From: a bacterium
GTDB lineage: Bacteria > Zhuqueibacterota > QNDG01 > JAGLOF01
Direction: 5' to 3'
Length of the DNA: 64,000 bases
Assembly (NCBI GenBank): GCA_016934955.1
Contig: JAFGRY010000048.1
Location: 1-64,000, forward strand
Shown here: positions 33,347 through 42,082 of the stretch, piece after piece
Position numbering within the stretch: the first letter of the stretch is position 1
How the letters are laid out: the number at the start of each line of letters is the position of its first letter
Program-made: the position numbers and the translations under genes
Notes under the pieces: generated by a model
Seen by the model: the letters and a program-made list of their open reading frames with translations, nothing else
Database searches by the model: none
Told to the model about the DNA's origin: nothing

Positions 33347-34510
33347 ATGGACTATTTTTTATCTGAAGAACTTCAGATGATCAAAGAACTCGCCCGGCAG
33401 GTCGCTGACGAACGGATCAGGCCTGTCGCCGCGGAATTCGACGAGAGCGGTGAATTCCCCTGGGAGATTATCAAGACGCTGGCGGGCATGGATTTTTTCA
33501 GGATCTATATCGACGAAGAGTACGGCGGCCTGGGACTGGGATCGATGGGATTGGTGCTGGCAACGGAAGAGTTGTCCAAGGCCTGCGGCGGCATCGCCCT
33601 GGGCTTCGCGGCCACGGCATTGGGGACCATGCCGCTGCTGCTGAGCGGCACCAAAGAACAGAAGGAGAAATACCTGCCCGATCTGGCCGCCGGGGCAATG
33701 CTCGCCGGGTTCGGCCTCACCGAACCGGAGGCCGGATCCGATGCCGGCAGAATGAAAACAACCGCGGTGAAGGACGGGAACGAGTATATTCTCAATGGAG
33801 TGAAACATTTCATTACCAACGGCGGAGTGGCGAAATTTTACACAATTATCGCTCAGACCGATCCCGGCAAGGGCAGCCGGGGCGCCTCGGCTTTCATCGT
33901 CGAAGAGGGAACACCGGGATTTTCCTACGGGAAGAAGGAAGACAAAATGGGTATCAGAGCGTCCGCCACCAGTGAACTTATTTTTGAGGACTGCCGTATT
34001 CCCGCCGAAAACATCATCGGGAAGGAAGGGATGGGGTTCCCGGTCGCCATGCGCACGCTTGACCGCTCCAGACCGGGAGTGGCGGCCCAGGCTATCGGCA
34101 TCGCGCAGGGCGCGCTCGATCATGCGGTTGCCTACAGCCGGCAGCGGGTACAGTTCGATCATCCCATTTCCAGCTTTCAGGCCATTCAGTTCAAACTCGC
34201 CGATATGGCAACCCAGATTGAAGCCGCACGGGCCCTGACCTATTCCGTCTCCCGGATGATCGATGCCGGAGCAAAGGATATTTCCAAGGTCTCGGCAATG
34301 TGCAAACTGCTTGCCTCGGACACAGCGATGTACGTAACGACCGAGGCGGTGCAGATATTCGGCGGGTACGGATATATGAAAGAGTATCCGGTTGAGAAAT
34401 ACATGCGTGATGCAAAAATCACCCAGATATATGAAGGGACGAGCGAGATACAGAGAAGCGTCATCGGCAAGGCGGTGATCAAGGAAGCCGCATCCAGAAA
34501 GACCAGCTGA
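33347..34510 (+). CDS. acyl-CoA dehydrogenase (short-chain/butyryl-type)
   Basis: 387 residues of the FAD acyl-CoA dehydrogenase fold: FGLTEPEAGSDAG, the middle-domain ITNGG, and the C-terminal QIFGGYGYMKEYPVEK followed by YEGTSEIQR, where the glutamate is the catalytic base of short-chain members. Located as last gene of the fab-rnc operon, before a strong terminator. No Etf genes are near. It oxidises acyl-CoA, or may reduce enoyl-CoA with an Etf; direction cannot be told. Confidence 0.93.
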   Translation: MDYFLSEELQMIKELARQVADERIRPVAAEFDESGEFPWEIIKTLAGMDFFRIYIDEEYGGLGLGSMGLVLATEELSKACGGIALGFAATALGTMPLLLSGTKEQKEKYLPDLAAGAMLAGFGLTEPEAGSDAGRMKTTAVKDGNEYILNGVKHFITNGGVAKFYTIIAQTDPGKGSRGASAFIVEEGTPGFSYGKKEDKMGIRASATSELIFEDCRIPAENIIGKEGMGFPVAMRTLDRSRPGVAAQAIGIAQGALDHAVAYSRQRVQFDHPISSFQAIQFKLADMATQIEAARALTYSVSRMIDAGAKDISKVSAMCKLLASDTAMYVTTEAVQIFGGYGYMKEYPVEKYMRDAKITQIYEGTSEIQRSVIGKAVIKEAASRKTS

Positions 34511-34534
34511 TTGCGTGTCCCATACGGTTTCCAG

Positions 34535-34577
34535 CACCGGTCCATCCGCGATTCCGCCGGATGGACCGGTGTTTTTT
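34535..34577 (+). terminator. strong intrinsic terminator
   Basis: 14-bp perfect stem (CACCGGTCCATCCG at 34535-34548 with its complement at 34558-34571), 9-base loop, then TTTTTT. Ends the fab-rnc-acyl-CoA dehydrogenase transcript. Confidence 0.93.
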
Positions 34578-34605
34578 ATTCTGATAAAGAACTTGCTTTT
34601 CATGT

Positions 34606-34635
34606 TTCAAATACTATTTTTAAACACTATACAAT
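34606..34635 (+). promoter_or_regulatory. candidate promoter of the aldolase gene
   Basis: TTCAAA (34606-34611), 18-base spacer, TACAAT (34630-34635), in AT-rich DNA between the terminator and the aldolase start. Only moderate match to consensus. Confidence 0.4.
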
Positions 34636-34660
34636 CGAAAAAATGATGATGAGGTGTGTC

Positions 34661-35656
34661 ATGTCCGTCGGATATAAAGAACTCGGCCTGGTGAATACCA
34701 GAGAGATGTTTTCAAAAGCGGTTGATGGAGGCTATGCCGTTCCCGCGTATAATTTCAACAACATGGAACAGCTGCAGGCCATTATCGGAGCCTGTGTGGA
34801 GACGGCTTCACCGGTCATTCTTCAGGTGTCTTCAGGGGCGCGCAAGTACGCCAACCAGACGCTGCTCCGCTACATGGCCCAGGGCGCGGTCGAGTATGCG
34901 AAAGAGCTGGGTCGGGCGATCCCCATCGCCCTTCACCTTGATCACGGCGACACCTTTGAACTGTGCAAGTCATGCATCGATCTCGGCTTTTCATCGGTGA
35001 TGATCGACGGATCACATTTGTCCTACGACGATAATGTCGCGCTCACCGCGCAGGTTGTCGAGTATGCCCGCCGATTCGATGTGACGGTGGAGGGTGAACT
35101 GGGAGTGCTCGCCGGGATAGAGGATGATGTGCAGGCGGAAAAATCGACCTATACAAAGCCGGAGGAGGTTGAAGATTTCGTTTCAAGGACCAGTGTCGAT
35201 TCCCTGGCGATCTCCATCGGTACCTCCCACGGGGCGAATAAATTCAAACCCGAGCAGTGCACCAGAGATGTGAACGGTGTGCTCGTTCCGCCACCGCTCC
35301 GCTTTGACGTGCTCCAGGAGATAGAAGAAAGAATTCCCCGTTTCCCCATCGTTCTACATGGATCGTCATCGGTGCCGAAAGATCTGGTCGACATCATCAA
35401 CGCCAACGGCGGGGGGCTCAAAGATGCGGTGGGCATACCGGAGGAGCAGCTGCGGAAAGCCGCGAAGTCCGCGGTGTGCAAGATCAATATCGATTCCGAC
35501 GGCAGACTGGCGATGACGGCCGCGATTCGCAAAGTGTTCAGTGAGAGTCCCGAGGTCTTTGATCCCCGCAAGTATCTCGGTCCGGCGAGAGAGGCGTTGA
35601 AAAAGCTGTATATGCACAAGAACAACAACGTGCTCGGCAGCGCCGGAAAGGCGTAA
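34661..35656 (+). CDS. fba: class II fructose-bisphosphate aldolase
   Basis: 331 residues. Zinc-enzyme motifs: PAYNFNNMEQ, HLDHGDTFELC, GSHLSYDDNV, EGELGVLAG, IGTSHGANKF and LHGSSSVPKD. Glycolysis/gluconeogenesis enzyme splitting fructose 1,6-bisphosphate. ATG at 34661 after GAGGTG, chosen over an in-frame extension through the promoter. Own promoter and upstream terminator suggest independent transcription. Confidence 0.95.
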   Translation: MSVGYKELGLVNTREMFSKAVDGGYAVPAYNFNNMEQLQAIIGACVETASPVILQVSSGARKYANQTLLRYMAQGAVEYAKELGRAIPIALHLDHGDTFELCKSCIDLGFSSVMIDGSHLSYDDNVALTAQVVEYARRFDVTVEGELGVLAGIEDDVQAEKSTYTKPEEVEDFVSRTSVDSLAISIGTSHGANKFKPEQCTRDVNGVLVPPPLRFDVLQEIEERIPRFPIVLHGSSSVPKDLVDIINANGGGLKDAVGIPEEQLRKAAKSAVCKINIDSDGRLAMTAAIRKVFSESPEVFDPRKYLGPAREALKKLYMHKNNNVLGSAGKA

Positions 35657-35680
35657 TCCGGCAGACGGCCGCATGAGGAG

Positions 35681-36046
35681 ATGATCACGCCGTCAAAGAC
35701 CGGTTCCGGCCCCGGGAAAGAGGCGCCGCGGGGTGGTGTCTGGTTTATCTACATGGTGCTGACAACGGACGGATACTACTATACCGGTATCAGCACCGAT
35801 CCTGAGCGGCGCTTCCGGGAGCATTGTCGTTCAGGACGGAACGCCGCCCGGTTTTTCAGGGCGCATCCGCCGGAGGCGCTGGTATTCACCCAGAAGATCG
35901 GGTCCCGCTCGCTGGCATCAAAAGTCGAATATCGGCTCAAAGAAGCGTCACGTATGGAAAAACAGCAGATCGCAACCGGGGGCGCGCTTCATTACGACCG
36001 GGCGACCGGCAGACTGCTGCGACGCCGCACCCGCGGCCGGCAGTGA
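35681..36046 (+). CDS. GIY-YIG domain protein (UPF0213/YhbQ-like)
   Basis: 121 residues with the GIY-YIG pattern WFIYMVLTTDGYYYTGISTDPERRFREH, followed by SLASKVEYRLK. The first tyrosine pair, arginines and glutamate of the nuclease site are present. YhbQ-like single-domain proteins are poorly characterised. GAGGAG precedes the ATG. The 267 bases after it hold no gene that I can see; two short inverted repeats without T-runs occur there. Confidence 0.88.
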   Translation: MITPSKTGSGPGKEAPRGGVWFIYMVLTTDGYYYTGISTDPERRFREHCRSGRNAARFFRAHPPEALVFTQKIGSRSLASKVEYRLKEASRMEKQQIATGGALHYDRATGRLLRRRTRGRQ

Positions 36047-36313
36047 GCGGTGACGGCAGCATCGGCAGGGTCCTGCCCCTTCCCCGACATCCGGTGATTT
36101 CAGTTTTCTCTGAACGATATGCCGGAATTCCTGCCTCCACCTGTCTCCAGCACGCGACCGATACACAGTCTCATTCTATATATTGTCACCGCCCGGAACG
36201 TCGCACAGGCCGGCGAAGGCGTGAATGCGCCGCCCCGGTATGCGGCAAACCGGATAGATCCAGCCGGCATACCATCAGTCTGGAAATAATAACGGTCGTC
36301 ATGGAGGCATACA

Positions 36314-39300
36314 ATGGCGCGGCGTCCATCAAAGAAGAAGAGCCTGAAGACAGTGATCCGCTATTTGTTCGGGTCCGTTTCCTATGAACCGCCCGGGTTT
36401 TGGAAAGCGCTGGGAACAGCGGCGGGCAAAGCGGCGCGTCCTCTGCGGAGAGGAACCGAGGGAGTGCGGAAGCGGCATCCCGGCCTTTACCGGAGTATGC
36501 GGAATGCGCTGCGAGCCGTTCTGATCATTGCCGCGGCCTATCTCCTCTGGAGGGCGGTGAGGCCACCCGCATCCGGGATTTCCGTGAGCGTGGAAATTCC
36601 GCCCCCGATGATCATGGAGGAAAACGCAAAACCGTTTCCGCTGGTGCTGACGTTCAGCGGATCGGCCGCACCGCTGGACCGCGTTGGACGCGAGGTGAGT
36701 GACGGTGTTCGAATAAGACCCCAAGGCGCCGGAACATGGCTGTGGGAGGATGATGACCGCATTGCCTTCGCACCGGTGCAGGACTGGCTGCCGGGAACCA
36801 GGTATACAGTGACCTTTGAAGAGAGAGCGATCAACAGCAGTGTGAGCCTGGCTTCTTCCCGGATCTCGTTTTCCACAGAGCCCTTTACGGCGACTGTAGT
36901 TTCGGGAGATTTCGTTGTCGACCCCCGGGACGAAAGCAGGAAACAGGTCACGGCGACGATTCGCTTCTCCCACCCGGTGGATACGGCCGGATTCAGAAAA
37001 CGGATAACGCTGAAACCGCTGGAGACGGCCGAGGATGAGCGGGCGTTTGAGAACCGGCGTTACCGGTTTTCACTGGAGTATGATTCCTTCCTGACCGCGG
37101 CATATCTGGTTTCCGAGCCGCTTCCCGTTCCGGAACATGATGTGATCATGGAGCTGCGCATCGACACGGGAACCGGAGCGCTTCTGGGAGGCGAGCCGCT
37201 GAAGGATCCGGTTTCATACCAGGTGGCGGTACCGGGGGCGGATACATTTGCCCGGATCAGTTCCCTGGAACAGACCTATGTGCAAAACAGCGATGACCGG
37301 TACGAGCAGGTGCTTGTCGTGGAAACCGACGGGAGAGTCAGGAGTGAGGACCTCGGCGCCCATTTGGAAGTCTATCTGCTGCCCAATGATCTGCCTGCCC
37401 TTCCCGGACAGAAACCGCAGGAAAATTACTACTGGTCGAATCCGGCGATGGTGGGCCCGGAAGTGCTTGCCCTCTCAAAGCGGGTGGATGTGGAGCCTCT
37501 GCCGTCAGAGCATGAATTCTCGTCGGTGAACAGTTTCCGCATTTCAGGAGATCCCGGAAGGTTCATCTACGTAAAAATAAGCGTGGGAACCCCGTTTTAC
37601 GGGCAGTATCGGCTGGCGGAGCCGTACGACCGTATCATCAGAATCGCACCGTTCCCCCGCCAGCTGGAAATCATGTATGAAGGAGCGCTTCTGAGTTCCC
37701 GGGCACCCGGTGTCATATCGATCATGGAACAGGGACTCAGCGGCGTCATGTACCGGGTCGGGCGGGTGAAGCCTGGCGCGATCAGTCATCTGGTGAGCCA
37801 GACGAACGGCAGGCTGGACGAGATCATGTTCAATACCTATTCCTTTTCAGAAGACAACATTGTGGAAAACTTCTGGCTGACACAGCGGCTTCGCAGCGGC
37901 GAGCCGGGTGAACCGGTCTATTTTTCCTTTGATCTCGACGATTATCTTGTCCAGGAGCGGGCGGGAGGACCCCGCTGGGGCGTTTTCTTTTTTGAAGTGA
38001 GAGAGTGGGATCCGGAAAATAACAGGACCGGATCGGCGTACGACAAGCGGCTGCTCATCATCAGTGACCTGGGAATAATTGTCAAGAACAATGCCGATGG
38101 ATCGCACGATCTATTTGTCCAGTCGATTTCCCGGGGAGAGCCGGTGGCAGGGGCGGCAATCGCTCTCGTCGGGAAAAACGGCTCCACGGTGCTTACGGTT
38201 GAGAGTGACGCCGGCGGGCACGCCTCCATGCCGGCCTTTGACGGTCTTTACCGGGAACGAGCACCGGTCGCCTACCTGGTGACCCACGGTCAGGACGTCT
38301 CTTTCATGCCGGTCAGCGCGCCGGGGCGCTGGCTCGATTATTCATCCTATGATGTCGGCGGCACCTGGGGTACGGCCGACCCGAAACGCATGCGGGCGTT
38401 TCTCTTCTCGGACAGGGGCATGTATCGTCCCGGTGATCCCTTTCATATCGGCATGGCCGTAAAGTCGGGGGACTGGAACAGCGGTGCTGTCGCCGGAACG
38501 CCGCTGGAAGCGGTGGTCATCGACAGCCGGGGGCTTGAAATTTACAAGAAAAAGTTCAGACTCGACCGGACAGGATTCGAAGAACTGACCTATACGACGG
38601 AGCGTACATCCCCCACCGGAACGTACCAGGTGGATCTCTACACCATCAAGGACGAGGAACGGTACACCGTGATCGGTTCCACGGTCCTGCAGGTGGAGGA
38701 GTTTCAGCCGGACCGGCTCACGGTCTCCTGCCGTTTCCCCGATATCTCGGACAAAGGATGGGTGTCTCCCGAACATCTGAAGGGACTGGTACAGGTATAC
38801 ACACTGTTTGGTACGGCCGCATCCGGTAATCGGGTGAAAGGCACCCTCACTCTCGAGCCCGGGCTGCTGCGGTTCGATGCCTACAGCGGGTACCGGTTCG
38901 CCGATCCCCGGGAACCGGGGGATGCCTATACCGAGACGCTGCCGGAGAAGAGAACCGACGGATCGGGACAGGCGGTGTTCGACTTCGGTCTGGAACGGTT
39001 TTCTCCGGCAACCTACCGGCTGCGGTTTTCAGCTGAAGCATTCGAGGAATCGGGAGGGCGCAGCGTCTACGGCGAGGCGTCCCTGCTCGTGTCGCCGCTG
39101 GCCTGGATTGTGGGATACAGGGCCGACGGTGATCTCGAGTACATCGCCAGGCAGGCACGGCGAACCATCTCCTTCATCGCCCTCGATTCGGATCTGGAGC
39201 GTGTCGACGCCGGGACCATTCAGGCGGAACTTGATGAAATAAAGCATGTTTCGGTGCTGACACGGGAGCCGGGAGGCACCTACGTGTACAAATCGACCCC

Positions 39301-42082
39301 CAGGCGGGTCGCTGTCTCCCGGTCGATGCTGCGCATCCCTGCCGCGGGGTATGACTATCAGCTGCCTACGGATACGCCGGGTGAGTATGAGCTGACCCTG
39401 AAAAACAGCGAGGGAACGGCTGTCTGCACCGTTCACTTTTCGGTTACCGGCACGGAGAACCTCACCAGGTCGCTGGACCAGACCGCCGAACTGGAGATCA
39501 AGCTCGACCGGCAGGATTACCTGCCGGGCGATGAGATCGAACTGTACATCAAGGCTCCCTACCCGGGAGCGGGGCTGATTACCATCGAACGTGATAAAGT
39601 GTTCGCCTACAAATGGTTCTCGTCGGCCCGCACCGCGTTTACGGAAAAAATCCGTATTCCGGCCGGGCTCGAGGGGAACGGATATGTAACGGTTGCATTC
39701 GTGAGGGCGCCGGATTCGGATGACATATTCATGAGTCCGCTGAGTTACGGGGTAGCCGATTTTTCGATCAGCCTCGAGAGCCGCGTGAACCGGCTCACGG
39801 TGGAGTTCCCGAAGGAGGTCAGATCGGGCGGATCGGTGCCTGTTTCCTATCGCAGCAGCAGTCCGGGAAAGATCATCCTGTTTGCCGTTGATGAGGGCAT
39901 TCTGCGGGCCGCCGGATACGAATCACCTGATCCGCTGGCGTTCTTTTTCACAAAAGGGGCGCTGGAAGTGCGCACGGCCCAAATTCTCGACCTCATCCTT
40001 CCCGACATTACGGTGCAGCGGCGGGTACAGGCGGCGGGAGGCGGTATCTGGGATGAAGAAGGAGCCGCCCGCTTTCTGAACCCATTCCAGCGGAAACATC
40101 AGGATCCGGTGATTTTCTGGTCCGGCATCAGGGAGGTGGATGCGAGACGGCGGACACTTTCCGTGCCTGTCCCGGATTATTTTAACGGAACCCTGAGGAT
40201 CATGGCCGTCGCGGTGTCGGAGGAGCGCCTGGGGAGCTATTCGGGCCGGACAATTGCGAACAATCCCTACATTATCACTCCCCATCCTCCCCTTTTCGCG
40301 GCGCCGGGTGATTCCTTTATCGTTCCGGTCTCGGTGACCAATATGCTGGGGAGCGGACCGGCAGCCGGAGTGACCCTCAGGGTCACCTCCAGCGACAATC
40401 TCGTACCCCTGCGCGATCAGTTTGATCTTTCGCCGGCGTATCAGGCGGATACGACGCTCTATCTCGGCGTGAGGGCGCTGGATACGCCGGGAGACGCACA
40501 CCTCTTTTTCAGTGCGGAAGGGGGAGGAGAAACAGTAACGCTGGCCTCGCATCTCAGTGTCCGGCCCGCCCGTCATTTCATGACCACCCTGTCGGCCGGA
40601 ATGATCCGGTCCGGAAGCAAAGAGGTGCGCATCGACCGCAGCCTGTATGATGAGCAGCGGCTCCTGGAGGCATCGGTGTCGTTTCTGCCGCTGGGTATGG
40701 CAGCCGGCCTCACCCACTATCTCGATTCCTATCCGTACGGCTGCAGTGAACAGATCATCAGCCAGTCATTTCCCTATCTCGTTCTTTCCGGCATCAGCGG
40801 TCTCGGCGTTTCCGCGGAGAAGACGGAAGAGAGCGTCAAAGAAGCATTGACCATACTGCAGGCGCGACAGAACAGCCGGGGGATGATAGGTGTGTGGGCG
40901 GCGAATGCCCATACATCGGATTTTATCACCGCCTATGCCATGGATTTTGTCACCGCCTGCCGTGAACGGGAATGGTATGTTCCTGATCAGTTCTACTACA
41001 GCGGCATCAGGGCGCTGCGTGAGATCGCCGCGGGCGAGAGCGGTGATGATGACCGTGTCCGGGCCTATGCCATCTACCTGCTTACCAGGAATGAACTGAT
41101 TACGACAAATTACATCGCATCGCTGACCGAATCACTGGACGGTGTGGGGACCGATGAGTGGAAGTCCTCAATCACGGGAGGGTATCTCGCCGCTTCCTAC
41201 GCCCTGATGAGACAGGATGAGAAGGCGGCGGAATTGATCAGCCGGGCCGTGAAGGGTACGCTGAAGCAGAAGCATGACCGATATTACAACAGCGCCTTTG
41301 TGCAGACAGCGGAAATGGTATCCCTGATTGCCGACCATTTCCCGGACCGCATAGGGGATCTGGCACCGCTGATCGATTACATCCGGCAAGAACTGGAAGA
41401 TGGCTGGTACTCGACGATCAACGCGTCCTACGCCTTACGGGCGCTCAGCCGCTACGCGGCGCTGATGGATGTCCCGTCCGAAGGTGAAGCGGTGATCCAT
41501 CAGGTGCTGGCCGACGGGAGCCGCCAGCTTCTGAACCTGCCGGCCGCCGACATTGCGGCGGCGCCGTTTTCTCCCGACGCCGAAACGATCGTCATCGGCA
41601 ACCACAGCTCAGTGCCGCTGTACTATCAGGTCAGCGTGGCCGGATTTGACAGGGCGATGCCGAAGAAAAGCCTCTTCAAAGGTGTGGAGATATTCAGGGA
41701 GTACCGCGACGCGTCCGGCCGGCTTCTGAAGCACGCGGTGCTGGGAGACGATATCTATGTGACCCTGCGGCTGCGGAGCCTGGAAGACAGGCCGCTGTAT
41801 GATGTTGCCGTTGTCGACCTGTTCCCGGCAGGGCTCGAACCCGTGATCGATGCGGTCAGAGAGAGCGGTGAAGGAAGCTGGCAGCCCGACCAGGTGGATC
41901 TTCGCGAGGACAGGCTGATCATTGCCGGGACGGTCACCGGGCGGGTCTGTGAATTCAGTTACCGGATGAAAGCGGTGAACAGCGGTCTCTTTACCGTGCC
42001 TCCCGTGTATTGCGAGGCAATGTATGAGCCTACTATCTATGCGTATCAGATTCAGAACAAGCTGGAAATACATCCGCGGTAG
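36314..42082 (+). CDS. membrane-anchored bacterial alpha-2-macroglobulin
   Basis: 1922 residues, matching the long bacterial alpha-2-macroglobulins (YfhM type) that trap proteases in the periplasm. A basic cytoplasmic tail of about 65 residues precedes one membrane helix (around 66-82, AVLIIAAAYLLW), in place of the usual lipoprotein signal. MG domains follow; GMYRPGDPFHIGMAVKSG marks the MG2-like region. The thioester site is YPYGCSEQ (C1477, Q1480), followed by the alpha-helical toroid domain (about 1480-1750). GGAGG precedes the ATG. The end overlaps pbpC by 59 bases, the classic partnership with a peptidoglycan synthase. Confidence 0.93.
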   Translation: MARRPSKKKSLKTVIRYLFGSVSYEPPGFWKALGTAAGKAARPLRRGTEGVRKRHPGLYRSMRNALRAVLIIAAAYLLWRAVRPPASGISVSVEIPPPMIMEENAKPFPLVLTFSGSAAPLDRVGREVSDGVRIRPQGAGTWLWEDDDRIAFAPVQDWLPGTRYTVTFEERAINSSVSLASSRISFSTEPFTATVVSGDFVVDPRDESRKQVTATIRFSHPVDTAGFRKRITLKPLETAEDERAFENRRYRFSLEYDSFLTAAYLVSEPLPVPEHDVIMELRIDTGTGALLGGEPLKDPVSYQVAVPGADTFARISSLEQTYVQNSDDRYEQVLVVETDGRVRSEDLGAHLEVYLLPNDLPALPGQKPQENYYWSNPAMVGPEVLALSKRVDVEPLPSEHEFSSVNSFRISGDPGRFIYVKISVGTPFYGQYRLAEPYDRIIRIAPFPRQLEIMYEGALLSSRAPGVISIMEQGLSGVMYRVGRVKPGAISHLVSQTNGRLDEIMFNTYSFSEDNIVENFWLTQRLRSGEPGEPVYFSFDLDDYLVQERAGGPRWGVFFFEVREWDPENNRTGSAYDKRLLIISDLGIIVKNNADGSHDLFVQSISRGEPVAGAAIALVGKNGSTVLTVESDAGGHASMPAFDGLYRERAPVAYLVTHGQDVSFMPVSAPGRWLDYSSYDVGGTWGTADPKRMRAFLFSDRGMYRPGDPFHIGMAVKSGDWNSGAVAGTPLEAVVIDSRGLEIYKKKFRLDRTGFEELTYTTERTSPTGTYQVDLYTIKDEERYTVIGSTVLQVEEFQPDRLTVSCRFPDISDKGWVSPEHLKGLVQVYTLFGTAASGNRVKGTLTLEPGLLRFDAYSGYRFADPREPGDAYTETLPEKRTDGSGQAVFDFGLERFSPATYRLRFSAEAFEESGGRSVYGEASLLVSPLAWIVGYRADGDLEYIARQARRTISFIALDSDLERVDAGTIQAELDEIKHVSVLTREPGGTYVYKSTPRRVAVSRSMLRIPAAGYDYQLPTDTPGEYELTLKNSEGTAVCTVHFSVTGTENLTRSLDQTAELEIKLDRQDYLPGDEIELYIKAPYPGAGLITIERDKVFAYKWFSSARTAFTEKIRIPAGLEGNGYVTVAFVRAPDSDDIFMSPLSYGVADFSISLESRVNRLTVEFPKEVRSGGSVPVSYRSSSPGKIILFAVDEGILRAAGYESPDPLAFFFTKGALEVRTAQILDLILPDITVQRRVQAAGGGIWDEEGAARFLNPFQRKHQDPVIFWSGIREVDARRRTLSVPVPDYFNGTLRIMAVAVSEERLGSYSGRTIANNPYIITPHPPLFAAPGDSFIVPVSVTNMLGSGPAAGVTLRVTSSDNLVPLRDQFDLSPAYQADTTLYLGVRALDTPGDAHLFFSAEGGGETVTLASHLSVRPARHFMTTLSAGMIRSGSKEVRIDRSLYDEQRLLEASVSFLPLGMAAGLTHYLDSYPYGCSEQIISQSFPYLVLSGISGLGVSAEKTEESVKEALTILQARQNSRGMIGVWAANAHTSDFITAYAMDFVTACREREWYVPDQFYYSGIRALREIAAGESGDDDRVRAYAIYLLTRNELITTNYIASLTESLDGVGTDEWKSSITGGYLAASYALMRQDEKAAELISRAVKGTLKQKHDRYYNSAFVQTAEMVSLIADHFPDRIGDLAPLIDYIRQELEDGWYSTINASYALRALSRYAALMDVPSEGEAVIHQVLADGSRQLLNLPAADIAAAPFSPDAETIVIGNHSSVPLYYQVSVAGFDRAMPKKSLFKGVEIFREYRDASGRLLKHAVLGDDIYVTLRLRSLEDRPLYDVAVVDLFPAGLEPVIDAVRESGEGSWQPDQVDLREDRLIIAGTVTGRVCEFSYRMKAVNSGLFTVPPVYCEAMYEPTIYAYQIQNKLEIHPR

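Noticed and set aside
33359-34603. A 414-codon antisense open frame across the acyl-CoA dehydrogenase
   Set aside because: Shadow of the real gene; it would also read through the strong terminator.
36047-36313. Possible small gene or RNA between the GIY-YIG gene and the alpha-2-macroglobulin gene
   Set aside because: No ribosome-site-led frame, tRNA-like fold or convincing promoter; only short inverted repeats.
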